Virus record (IMG/VR): IMGVR_UViG_3300046697_000223 | Span: 1-23,106 of that record | Direction: 5' to 3' (one strand) | Source: a virus | Length of the DNA stretch: 23,106 nucleotides | Shown here: positions 1 to 8,075 of the stretch, piece by piece | Layout: each line of letters begins with the position of its first letter | Numbering within the stretch: the first letter of the stretch is position 1 | Made by a program: the position numbers and the translations under genes | The notes under the pieces: generated by a model | What the model saw: only the letters and a program-made list of their open reading frames with translations | Databases searched by the model: none | Told to the model about the DNA's origin: nothing

Positions 1-1006
1 CAGTTCCACCATTAGCTAAGGCTACAATTCCTGTTACGTTAGCGGCCGTTCCGCTAGTACTTTGATTAAGTGTTGGAACATCTGCGGCTTGAATAGCACT
101 CATTGTTACATTGGTGTTATCTCCACGCAGGTAATATTTAGTAGTTACGGCTCCAGCAATAGCATTTAAAGCTAACTGCTGTGTTGTTTGTCCAGTCCCG
201 CCATTGGCAATTGCAACAGTTCCTGTTACGTTAGCGGCCGTACCACTAGTACTTTGATTAAGTGTTGGAACATCTGCGGCTTGAATAGCACTCATTGTTA
301 CATTGGTGTTATCTCCACGCAGGTAATATTTAGTAGTTACGGCTCCAGCAATAGCATTTAAAGCTAACTGCCGTGTTGTTTGTCCAGTCCCGCCATTGGC
401 AATTGCAACAGTTCCTGTTACGTTAGCGGCCGTACCACTAGTAGACTGGTTCAACGTTGGGACATCTGCGGCTTGTATGGCTGACATTGTTACATTGGTA
501 TTATCGCCACGTAAATAGTATTTAGTGGTGACTGCGCCAGCTAATGCGTTCATAGCTAATTGCGCTGTAGTCTGTCCAGTTCCTCCATTATTTATTGCTA
601 TTGGGTAAGACACAGATGGAATAGCGCCATATACATCAGATAAGGCAGTATTTATACTAGCAGATCCTGCAGTTTTAGGATCGGTTACCGTGCATGTTCC
701 AATACCAACAGCCGGTAAAGTCGTGGCCATCGATGGAACGCCAGCAACGCTACTAATTAATACAGCTGAGTTTACAGGGGTTATAAATGACGTAACATTA
801 GCTGCTGTTTGATATGGGATATCGTTAGCTATACCACCAACTATATCTGCTGCATAAGCGGCGGAACTAGTAGAATTAATATAATTTATCTGTCCTTGTA
901 AGTTTTGTGCTACAACCTGGCCATCATTACCCGCCGCTATAGCAGTATTACTTGGCGTTACTGTTGCCGTAAGTTTAACTTGGTTTAAATATTTAGTATT
1001 AGCCAT
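1..1006 (-). CDS. Tail fibre protein with tandem 64-residue repeats (partial, 3' end outside window)
   Basis: An open frame starts at an ATG at 1006 and has no stop before the left edge (335 codons seen), so the C-terminus is missing. The N-terminal ~40 residues (MANTKYLNQVKLTATVTPSN) resemble the start of the next gene upstream, suggesting a shared attachment region. From about residue 135 the protein carries repeats of a 64-residue unit. Each has a GGTGQTT motif, then LRGDNTN, then SAIQAADVPTLNQ. GGTGxTT repeats are common in phage tail fibres, and the position after the ejection proteins fits a receptor-binding role. The unit DPKTAGSASINTALSDVYGAI recurs in two neighbouring tail genes. The start lies 2 bp after the previous stop, so translation is probably coupled. 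Fibre function is well supported; receptor and full length are unknown. Confidence 0.8.
   Translation of the reverse strand, partial: MANTKYLNQVKLTATVTPSNTAIAAGNDGQVVAQNLQGQINYINSTSSAAYAADIVGGIANDIPYQTAANVTSFITPVNSAVLISSVAGVPSMATTLPAVGIGTCTVTDPKTAGSASINTALSDVYGAIPSVSYPIAINNGGTGQTTAQLAMNALAGAVTTKYYLRGDNTNVTMSAIQAADVPTLNQSTSGTAANVTGTVAIANGGTGQTTRQLALNAIAGAVTTKYYLRGDNTNVTMSAIQAADVPTLNQSTSGTAANVTGTVAIANGGTGQTTQQLALNAIAGAVTTKYYLRGDNTNVTMSAIQAADVPTLNQSTSGTAANVTGIVALANGGT
31..606. repeat. 192-bp tandem coding repeats in tail fibre gene
   Basis: Three consecutive 192-bp units begin at about 31, 223 and 415; the third is cut to its coding equivalent. Units 1 and 2 differ at only a few bases (for example Q versus R at one codon), whereas unit 3 encodes nearly the same peptide with many synonymous differences. 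The period is exactly 64 codons, so unit gain or loss keeps the frame. Confidence 0.92.
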
Positions 1007-1008
1007 AA

Positions 1009-1740
1009 TTAATTAATCAATACTGTAGTAGCATTTTGTAAAGTGAGTGTGTACCCAGTTCCGGCGTTTACTGTTTGAACAAGAGAAGATGTTAAAGCGT
1101 CTCCACCTATTACGACGGCACCACCCCCCGTGATTGTGATATTTTTGTTTAGAGAAGCATGGCTATTATATAAAACATATGGCGTCCCAATAACCATATC
1201 AGTTATAGCAATATTAATATCAGTATTGAAATATTGGACACCACCACCTTTTATCGTCCCATCAAAAGCACCGGCAACTAAATGCGAGCCGAAAGCAAGA
1301 CTAAGTACACCAAGATCGTTAATGGTAGCTTGGCCGCTCATCGTCTTACCAGCGCCAAGACCAGTAGCTTGACCTATAAGTAATTGACCGTCAGCGAGTA
1401 TCACATCCGATGTAATTGCAACTCCTTTTTGGTATGTCGTGCCATTAGAATAAACTGTATCATTAACTGCAAAAACAATATTACCAGCCCCAAAGTCTAC
1501 AGTTCCTGCGGCAGTAACATTATACCAATCACCAGCAGCTTCTACAGTAGAATTCAATAGCGTTGGGGTATTAGTTGCGGCGCTCCAACCACTTATATAT
1601 GTGCCATCTCCTGCGAAAAAATTTTGTGTTTGTAATTTACCAATAGCTACTTCAACACTATCACCTATGGCAACAACTGCTTTATTTGTAGTGACATAGT
1701 TAATGCTTAATTCTGTTTGATTTGCAAATTTAGTAGTCAT
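1009..1740 (-). CDS. Tail fibre-like protein sharing N-terminal region with downstream fibre
   Basis: A 243-residue protein rich in Gly, Thr, Asn and Val with no Cys, as expected for a beta-rich fibre. Its first ~40 residues (MTTKFANQTELSINYVTTNK) align by eye with the start of the next gene, including a following region ending in KLQTQ versus NLQGQI. The middle and C-terminal parts are unrelated to the 64-residue repeats. A weak Shine-Dalgarno (AGAGAA) precedes the ATG. It lies 8 bp after the upstream gene and 2 bp before the downstream one, so it is part of the tail operon. The role as a fibre, fibre adaptor or tip protein is inferred from composition and position; no catalytic motif is visible. 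Confidence 0.65.
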   Translation of the reverse strand: MTTKFANQTELSINYVTTNKAVVAIGDSVEVAIGKLQTQNFFAGDGTYISGWSAATNTPTLLNSTVEAAGDWYNVTAAGTVDFGAGNIVFAVNDTVYSNGTTYQKGVAITSDVILADGQLLIGQATGLGAGKTMSGQATINDLGVLSLAFGSHLVAGAFDGTIKGGGVQYFNTDINIAITDMVIGTPYVLYNSHASLNKNITITGGGAVVIGGDALTSSLVQTVNAGTGYTLTLQNATTVLIN

Positions 1741-1748
1741 AATTTTCT

Positions 1749-2441
1749 CTAAGTTAATAAAATAGTATTATCTGAATATTTGGTTAATGTAAAATTATCC
1801 TCTTGATTAAAACCTATTGTAGTACTGCTGCCATTAAGTGTAGGAGGATTTCTTATTGTGGCGCCCCCAATTATAGTTAACGTGATAACCGACACCGAAA
1901 TACTTTCGTATATATAGGAAACTCCAACAACCAAACTAGCACTATTTATAGTTGTATCAACACTTAATTGGATTGGTATTGGCGATAAAATAGCGTTATA
2001 CACATCATTTAATGCCGTATTTATACTAGCACTTGACGACGTTACGGGATCGGTAACTAATCCAGCTCCTATATCTATAGCGGATAATATACCTGTCAAA
2101 TCTCCTGCGCTTAAAGCATTCAAATAAGTGTTAGTACCATCACTACGTAAATAATACCCGTATATTTGTGTCCCAGATAATGCCGTTATAGCATCAGCTT
2201 GCGTAGTTTTACCCGTTCCACCATTTGCGATAGATATAGGCAATGTAAGTGGTGATGGTGAAAAATTTATATCTTGCCATATACCATTAATAAGAACTTT
2301 AGCTAAATTATTTGTACTATCGTAGACAAGCGACCCATTTGTAGAATTTGTCAGTAGATTTATATTATTTATAGACTGAGAGGGCATTACCAAACCCTCA
2401 TTCCCTACAGTCGATTGTAATCCCTCAAAAAGTTGCTGCAT
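1749..2441 (-). CDS. Tail fibre protein with GGTGKTT module; N-terminus probably longer
   Basis: The ATG-started frame gives 230 residues. The N-terminal part includes GLVMPSQSINNINLL followed by GSLVYDSTNNLAKVLINGIW, a pattern frequent at the start of phage tail proteins. It is followed by IANGGTGKTTQADAITALSG and GYYLRSDGTNT, a diverged copy of the repeat unit of the partial fibre gene. DPVTSSSASINTALNDVYNA is again the module shared with two neighbours. The frame stays open upstream to 2519 and encodes VPSFDNIKVVGDDGYFTPEY, which looks like a genuine phage tail N-terminus, but it holds no ATG, GTG or TTG. An AGGTGA Shine-Dalgarno precedes an in-frame ATC at 2516 by 3 nt. The true start may therefore be non-canonical, giving 255 residues. 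Fibre role likely. Confidence 0.72.
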   Translation of the reverse strand: MQQLFEGLQSTVGNEGLVMPSQSINNINLLTNSTNGSLVYDSTNNLAKVLINGIWQDINFSPSPLTLPISIANGGTGKTTQADAITALSGTQIYGYYLRSDGTNTYLNALSAGDLTGILSAIDIGAGLVTDPVTSSSASINTALNDVYNAILSPIPIQLSVDTTINSASLVVGVSYIYESISVSVITLTIIGGATIRNPPTLNGSSTTIGFNQEDNFTLTKYSDNTILLT

Positions 2442-2523
2442 GATGGCTCTATACTCTGGAGTAAAGTAGCCATCATCACCAACAACTTTTATATTATCAA
2501 ACGAGGGAACTAAGATATATCAC

Positions 2524-2745
2524 CTACCCTAAGTTAACTGCTGTAATAGTAGCATTAACCGTATAAGTATCAGCACCATTAGCTACACCAATTATTACGG
2601 CATATGCAGGCGCGTCAGCGGGGGCAGTTATGCTTTGTTGTTCACTAGCAGATAATAACCCTGTGTATATAACATTTGACTGGGGTATAACATATGTTGG
2701 TCTACCGTTTATATCTGGGATGATTTGTAATTTAGTGGTGCTCAT
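2524..2745 (-). CDS. Small tail-region protein (73 aa)
   Basis: A 73-residue protein begins MSTTKLQIIPDINGRPTYVI and ends in NATITAVNLG. A good Shine-Dalgarno (GGAG, 8 nt before the ATG) supports the start. Its C-terminus resembles the C-terminus of the 521-residue gene just upstream (EANITAVRLGN), suggesting a common end structure or duplication of a terminal segment. It sits inside the tail-fibre cluster on the same strand. The sequence shows no signal peptide, membrane segment or catalytic motif. A fibre tip or small structural role is possible; function is not recognised. Confidence 0.6.
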   Translation of the reverse strand: MSTTKLQIIPDINGRPTYVIPQSNVIYTGLLSASEQQSITAPADAPAYAVIIGVANGADTYTVNATITAVNLG

Positions 2746-2782
2746 GCTGCTTTCTCCAATTTTAATTGTTTTTATATTATAT

Positions 2783-4348
2783 TTAATTACCTAATCTAAC
2801 AGCTGTAATATTTGCTTCAATTGCATTATAAGATTGTAATCCATTGTTGCTATCTATCATTCCAGCTACTTTAAACACAGTTGGGACAGCGACAACCAGA
2901 ATAATCGTACATGACGCACAACCTCCTCCAAAAAATCCTCCTACATACGTAGTCCTTACAGCCATGTTTTGTTGAAAAGTTGATGAAATTATATTTACTA
3001 CCGTTGGATTAGCATTATATAAAGAGGAATATGCAATAGTATTCACCGACCCCTCGATTGTCTGTAGCCCGGAAATCTGTTGCGAACAATTATAACTAAT
3101 CATATACGTTCCAGGAATAACAGAAATATCGGTTCCTGTTATTACCTGCCATGCCCCAGGTGACCCAAGGGAAAAAGTAAAAGGACTAGAAATAACAGCG
3201 CTAGTATAATAAGGAGATATTATAACGGAATTATATATATTAGCTAAAGCGGTATTTACTGTAGATAATGATGCTGTAGTAGGATTAGTTACCATACTAG
3301 CATCAACGGCATATGGCTCAATTGGATCTACACCAAATGGATATGCAGTTATATTAACAGCTCCTAAATACAATACAAAATCAGTTAGCGATACATCAAA
3401 TGTTGATGTCGGCGGAAATGAAATCTGTATCGCAAAATAATCATCGTTATTAGAGCCTAATGTTTGTGTATAATTAGAACCAAAAGAAAATGGAAATACA
3501 ATATTAGAATATCCAGTACTATTAACTACAAAAGATCCTATTGGGGTTGTTGTTGGTGTCGATCCACTAGTACCAAAATTTTTATACAGATTTACGTTTA
3601 ATTGCATTATTCCAGTAATATTATTTAACCCAGAAAAGAATAATGTTAATTGTTGAGCGGGGTCAGAAAACCTATTTACATCCTGAAATACCATTTGCAA
3701 TATTTTAGAAGTATCGCCAGCATTAGGAGCATTACAAGCAACCCTACAAGCATATCTAGGATTACCGGAAGGAATGCCATTAAGAGGAGAATTAAACCTA
3801 TTAAAAGTAACTTTGTCTCCAGTAGAAAGATTAGAAGAACGAACATATTGCCAACCGCCGTATGCAATGGTTGTAGTGGTTGCGCTTATAGTTCCTGGCG
3901 CTGGTAATTGCCCCAAAAGGAATTGTCCGTTGGTAATGAAATTTTGTTGATCGGCAGTTTCTTCAGGTCCTGCGACTTCCGGTATATTAGGCACAGCTGC
4001 TACAGAAAATTGAAATTGTCCACCAGAATTTGCGACAACTATATAGTACAAATCTATATCGCCAGCTCCTGCCAAACCATTCTCAACATAAGGATATATG
4101 TAAGGAACAAGGTTGTTACCAAGTGAGTCGTTAAAAGTTCCAATCGAGCTAAGAGTTAATACAGAGCCAATGTTAGCATATGCATAATCAGGCGGGGAAT
4201 TAGTAAGAGCATACACATCCTTTGGCACTGTTCTTTGAGAATCTTTAAAAAATGATACTGTACCGCCAGCTAACGGCTGATCTGTAAGTTTATCTATTAA
4301 CTGTTGTTGTATTCCTGTAAGAGGAACGTATAAAGTATTTAAACTCAT
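2783..4348 (-). CDS. Large tail fibre / receptor-binding protein
   Basis: A 521-residue protein. The N-terminus reads LIDKLTDQPLAGGTVSFFKD followed by QRTVPKDVYA, a pattern (x-GGxVxFFxDxxRTxPKDVY) often seen at the start of phage tail fibres and spikes. A central region from about residue 135 begins FITNGQFLLGQ and continues with GGWQYVRSS. It is beta-rich and aromatic, and resembles carbohydrate-binding jelly-roll domains found in fibres, although this assignment is by pattern only. Near residue 350 the segment ASLSTVNTALANIYNSVI matches the module in two downstream fibre genes. The C-terminus ends ITAVRLGN. It starts 4 bp after the stop of the ejection-type gene. Likely the main adsorption protein in this window. 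Confidence 0.7.
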   Translation of the reverse strand: MSLNTLYVPLTGIQQQLIDKLTDQPLAGGTVSFFKDSQRTVPKDVYALTNSPPDYAYANIGSVLTLSSIGTFNDSLGNNLVPYIYPYVENGLAGAGDIDLYYIVVANSGGQFQFSVAAVPNIPEVAGPEETADQQNFITNGQFLLGQLPAPGTISATTTTIAYGGWQYVRSSNLSTGDKVTFNRFNSPLNGIPSGNPRYACRVACNAPNAGDTSKILQMVFQDVNRFSDPAQQLTLFFSGLNNITGIMQLNVNLYKNFGTSGSTPTTTPIGSFVVNSTGYSNIVFPFSFGSNYTQTLGSNNDDYFAIQISFPPTSTFDVSLTDFVLYLGAVNITAYPFGVDPIEPYAVDASMVTNPTTASLSTVNTALANIYNSVIISPYYTSAVISSPFTFSLGSPGAWQVITGTDISVIPGTYMISYNCSQQISGLQTIEGSVNTIAYSSLYNANPTVVNIISSTFQQNMAVRTTYVGGFFGGGCASCTIILVVAVPTVFKVAGMIDSNNGLQSYNAIEANITAVRLGN

Positions 4349-4352
4349 ATTT

Positions 4353-5585
4353 TTAATATCCCAATAAATGTCTAATTTTATTTAATCCTAATGCCCCACC
4401 AGTAATGCTAGCCGCTTTAATTGCATAATTTTTATTTCTTAATTGATTTTTTAATAATTCATTTAGTTTCATAACTTCCTGGGGAATAGGATTGTTCTTT
4501 AAAGATTTAATGTTATATGCATTTTCCAGTGCTTTAGATAATGATCCTGGATTTATCTTATTGGTATATGCATTAACATGTTGGCCAATAATATCAATCG
4601 CATTTTCATGAGGAATAACATTTTCTCTATGAAGTCTAGTGGCTTCTTTATATGATTTACCCAACCCAGATTCAGAGCCTTCTAAAAAACTATTTATATC
4701 ATTCTTTAAAATATCCCTAGCATATTCATAACTTTCTTTATGCGCTTTGTCAGCAGCATCAGCTAATTTACCTTTTTTATTTATCCCCCTAACCTCAGTT
4801 CCTAATTGAGATTGCAATTTATGAGCATTCTCCAATGTTGGATGTTTTTCAAAAACATTGTGTAATCTTTTTAATCCAGAGTCTACATACGCTGTTTTAA
4901 TTTCCTGAGGATTTAAATCTATATATCTATGCACAAGATCCGGTAATTCATTTTTCTCTACATTCTCAATTAAGTCTTGAATAGCTATATTTTTATTGCC
5001 AATATTTTCACCATATATATTAGTATGTTTTGTTCCTTCGAATACCTTGTTATATAAATTACCAGATGGAGCTCTAACAGCATTTCCAGATTCTTTCGTT
5101 AAAAGTTCTTGTAATGTAAGCGCCGTCTTTCCTGGATTTACCGCACCAAAGACCTTTCCCCCTAACTTCAATGCTGCTTTTCCAGCCATAGCTCCAGGTA
5201 CCATCCAAGGAGCAGCTTCACCAACAAAATGGCCCGCTTGATATCCTAACCCCGGGTTCTCTGGTTCTTCTGCTCTTGGCAATGTTCTGTAATTTAAATC
5301 TGGAAGAGGAATATTTACACCAGGAATTTTATTAAGAAGTGAATTTATGGTATGTGCCCCTCCTCTTAATAATTGCTCTGGCATTGAGGCGAAATCCATA
5401 ACTTGATTTCCTACGCTTGTAGCTAAACCGCCAGGAAATGAATTTTCTAATCTTTTTTGCCAATTTTGTTGCTGTGGTTCATTCCCTTCTAATTGCGCAA
5501 TAATATTAGGATCAGTTACTTTCTTATAATTTGAAGGCGCCGCTTCTAATTGAGCAAGCAAATTTGGGTCTGTTATTTTTCTCAT
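4353..5585 (-). CDS. Ejection (internal virion) protein, gp16-position
   Basis: With the ATG at 5585 the protein has 410 residues, and this ATG overlaps the upstream stop as ATGA; a GTG at 5597 would add four residues. The N-terminus holds two copies of a short motif, RKITDPNLLAQLE and KKVTDPNIIAQLE, about 22 residues apart, a signature often seen in podophage DNA-transfer proteins. A glycine/alanine-rich apolar stretch follows near residues 110-150, and the rest is charged and helical. By position it is the last of three ejection-type proteins before the fibres, like P22 gp16, which enters the cell envelope during DNA injection. No lysozyme or transglycosylase motif is seen. Family assignment is by motif and gene order. 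Confidence 0.62.
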   Translation of the reverse strand: MRKITDPNLLAQLEAAPSNYKKVTDPNIIAQLEGNEPQQQNWQKRLENSFPGGLATSVGNQVMDFASMPEQLLRGGAHTINSLLNKIPGVNIPLPDLNYRTLPRAEEPENPGLGYQAGHFVGEAAPWMVPGAMAGKAALKLGGKVFGAVNPGKTALTLQELLTKESGNAVRAPSGNLYNKVFEGTKHTNIYGENIGNKNIAIQDLIENVEKNELPDLVHRYIDLNPQEIKTAYVDSGLKRLHNVFEKHPTLENAHKLQSQLGTEVRGINKKGKLADAADKAHKESYEYARDILKNDINSFLEGSESGLGKSYKEATRLHRENVIPHENAIDIIGQHVNAYTNKINPGSLSKALENAYNIKSLKNNPIPQEVMKLNELLKNQLRNKNYAIKAASITGGALGLNKIRHLLGY

Positions 5586-7126
5586 GATTGATGCCACTCA
5601 CCATTAATTTTTACATACCTTTGCCCATTAAACATTTTTTCATCCTCAATATTCTCCATCCCACCTTTTTTCGGAGAATATTGATTACCTTCTCTGACTG
5701 CATTTAAAGCTTCTGGAGATAAATAATCTTTGAATGAATGAAGATTCTTTATTAAAGGTTTTTGGTTAACTTCATCATATGCAGGACGTTCGGTATCATA
5801 AGCATTCCAAAGAGTCTTCGCATCTTGTGAATTCAACCCTTTTGCTCTCGCAGCATTTAAGAAAGGTTGCTCTTCAGTAAATCTAGTTGAATATGCACGC
5901 AAAGAATCCATAGCTGCTTTAGCTGCAGGTGGATTCATGGTTCTATTTGGTTTTAATCTTCCTAAAAATTCTAATTGTTTCTCTGTAATTCTTCCGCCTT
6001 TAAACAATATCATTAATCCAGCTTGGATATTCTGTGCAGCTAAATCAGCTTGCTGCGCATTTGAACTAACAGCAGGAGCTCTACCAGCTAATACACCTTT
6101 TTCCGCTGATCCTAACTTTCCATATGAATTTTCAAATTTGTCTAAATATTTATTTACCTCATGCGCGGCTTTACCAGAAGCATTAGCTGCATTTATAGTT
6201 TTATTATATTCCTTAATATCTTCTTTTCTTTCGGTTGTACTAACCGCACGCTCTTCTTTAGCCTCTAAAGTATCTTTACCACCTGTTCTTAACCCTTGTA
6301 ACATTGATAATTCTTGTTTTGCTCTATCCAATTGCGACAATTGTGGTTGTGGCAAAGCAGTAGGCTCAGCAGCTATAGGCTGTTGATTCATTTTCTGACC
6401 AATAGGAGCTATAGCTCTTCCTTGATTTTGTTCTGGATATTGTTTTATTATATCATTTATTGACTGCTGTATTTGCTCACCAGTTATTTCTCTTGGATTA
6501 TTTATTGGTTTTGGTATTGCCCCTAATTGATTTAATTCTGATAATGTTCTAGGATTTTGAGCAGCAACTTGAGGCTGATTGGCTGACATTTGTTGTCCAG
6601 ACGCATTAATTCCATTCTGCATCGCATTACTTAATGAAGCAGGAGAAGGATTATATGACTGCTGTGGAGCAACATAATCTTGCTGAGGACTTACACCCTG
6701 CTCCATTTCAGCTATTGATCTTTGTAGATCAATAATTCTTTGCTGACGATTATTACCCATGTGTAATTCGCTTGCTTGCTCTCCTAACAAAGCATTTTGT
6801 GCCCCTAGATGATTTCCTTGCATTCCTCTTAGAGCTATTTCAGAAGCAATATTAGGACCATGCCATTGCGCCTGTTGGTTAAGGTAATTAGAACCAGCTT
6901 GATAATGCGGAATTTGTCCTTGGTTAATTAAATCAATATTAGCTTGTTGTGTAGGTCCGTAATACTGATTATATAACTGCGATTTCCTTAACTCTTCTTG
7001 CAACGATCCAGGCAAAGCTCTATTGCGAACTGCCATTTCACCATTCTTAAGCATCGTTTGATATATATCGTTGATATCTCTACCGCCATAAAGACCGTAA
7101 TACTGTGGTTGATAACCGTATGCCAT
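5582..7126 (-). CDS. Ejection (internal virion) protein, gp20-position
   Basis: A 514-residue protein with a Tyr/Gly-rich start (MAYGYQPQYYGLYGGRDIND), a glutamine- and asparagine-rich first half, and a charged helical second half. It is the middle of three consecutive genes that follow the gp10-like gene, the same place as P22 gp20. Those proteins are packaged in the head and released to build a channel for DNA. The Q-rich low complexity and lack of any enzyme motif fit this. The end overlaps the next gene by 4 bp (ATGA), so the two are translationally coupled. The Shine-Dalgarno is weak (AAAGAG). The assignment rests on order and composition; direct sequence homology to P22 gp20 is not evident by eye. 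Confidence 0.58.
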   Translation of the reverse strand: MAYGYQPQYYGLYGGRDINDIYQTMLKNGEMAVRNRALPGSLQEELRKSQLYNQYYGPTQQANIDLINQGQIPHYQAGSNYLNQQAQWHGPNIASEIALRGMQGNHLGAQNALLGEQASELHMGNNRQQRIIDLQRSIAEMEQGVSPQQDYVAPQQSYNPSPASLSNAMQNGINASGQQMSANQPQVAAQNPRTLSELNQLGAIPKPINNPREITGEQIQQSINDIIKQYPEQNQGRAIAPIGQKMNQQPIAAEPTALPQPQLSQLDRAKQELSMLQGLRTGGKDTLEAKEERAVSTTERKEDIKEYNKTINAANASGKAAHEVNKYLDKFENSYGKLGSAEKGVLAGRAPAVSSNAQQADLAAQNIQAGLMILFKGGRITEKQLEFLGRLKPNRTMNPPAAKAAMDSLRAYSTRFTEEQPFLNAARAKGLNSQDAKTLWNAYDTERPAYDEVNQKPLIKNLHSFKDYLSPEALNAVREGNQYSPKKGGMENIEDEKMFNGQRYVKINGEWHQS

Positions 7127-7151
7127 AAAAGTGCTCTTTTTTTAATTTATT

Positions 7152-8054
7152 TTAGAAAAATAATCCGCCCAACAATCCACCAAATAAACCGCCCATAGCA
7201 GATCCTTGCTCTGCTTTAGCTTTATTACGATCTTGTGTATTATAATATTGCATTTCAGCTTGTGACTGTGCATTTTGCGCCTGCGCTCTTAACATATCTG
7301 ACAGCGTTTGATTTGCTCCTTGCGCCGCACCATAACCTAATTGCTGTTGACCTTGCATACCTTGCATGCCAGCACCGTAAAGGTTTCCCATGCCTTGCAA
7401 ACCTTGACCATATAAATTATTCATCCCTTGTAAACCTTGGCCGTATAACCCCATGGCATTATTTAAATATTGATTGTAATCCTGGCTTGCCATTCCGCTA
7501 ACCTGATGCGCCAACTGTTCTTGTTGTTGGGGACTACCTATAAAACCACCAGCAGCTGCGGCATTATTAGATGCTTTTGTTGCTTGGTCTACATTATATT
7601 GATAACCAGGGGATTGTTGATATCCTGAACCCATTTGATTCATTATCTCGCCTGGATTACGTGTTAAACCCAAGTAATTTTCCATAGGGTTAGATTGATT
7701 TACAAGATTTTGATATTGCCCCGATGGATTTTGTCCTAAAAGTCCTTGATACTGTCCTTGCAATGTCCCCATAGCTCCTTGACCAGCTTGCATATATGGA
7801 GAAAGATATTGATCTACATATCCAGGGGTTTGGCCTAAATATTGGTTAGCTTGTTGATAATATTGGCCAGCTATTTTTCCCGGGTCTTGTGCATTACGTG
7901 CACCAAATAAACCACCGACAAGACTCCCCAACCCCATCATCTTAGCGGCTTGTTGATCTTTTATACCCATTATATCTTTGATCATTCCACCGCCTTGACC
8001 ACCACCTTGACCGCCTCCACTGCTCGCTGCACCTGCTATTAACGCTGGCCACAT
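7152..8054 (-). CDS. Ejection (DNA-transfer) protein, gp7-position, Gly/Gln-rich
   Basis: A 300-residue protein with very high Gly, Gln, Met and Tyr. Early residues hold GGGQGGGQGGG, then an apolar patch (MMGLGSLVGGLFGARNA). Around residues 200-235 there are repeats of NLYGQGLQGM (MGLYGQGLQG, NNLYGQGLQG, GNLYGAGMQG). The C-terminus is a strongly apolar glycine zipper (MGGLFGGLLGGLFF). Such features suit a packaged protein that later inserts into or crosses membrane. It is the first gene after the gp10-like gene, the area where P22 has gp26, gp14 and gp7. A Shine-Dalgarno AGGTGA lies 4 nt before the ATG. The ejection role is inferred from composition and location. Confidence 0.62.
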   Translation of the reverse strand: MWPALIAGAASSGGGQGGGQGGGMIKDIMGIKDQQAAKMMGLGSLVGGLFGARNAQDPGKIAGQYYQQANQYLGQTPGYVDQYLSPYMQAGQGAMGTLQGQYQGLLGQNPSGQYQNLVNQSNPMENYLGLTRNPGEIMNQMGSGYQQSPGYQYNVDQATKASNNAAAAGGFIGSPQQQEQLAHQVSGMASQDYNQYLNNAMGLYGQGLQGMNNLYGQGLQGMGNLYGAGMQGMQGQQQLGYGAAQGANQTLSDMLRAQAQNAQSQAEMQYYNTQDRNKAKAEQGSAMGGLFGGLLGGLFF

Positions 8055-8075
8055 AAAATCACCTATTTTTTATTA

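Noticed and set aside
31-606. CRISPR-like array at the left edge
   Set aside because: The 192-bp period keeps a reading frame with conserved protein repeats; there are no short repeats with unique spacers.
5937-6386. 149-codon plus-strand frame inside the ejection-protein gene
   Set aside because: Shadow of a Q/A-rich gene on the other strand; composition is that expected from the reverse complement.
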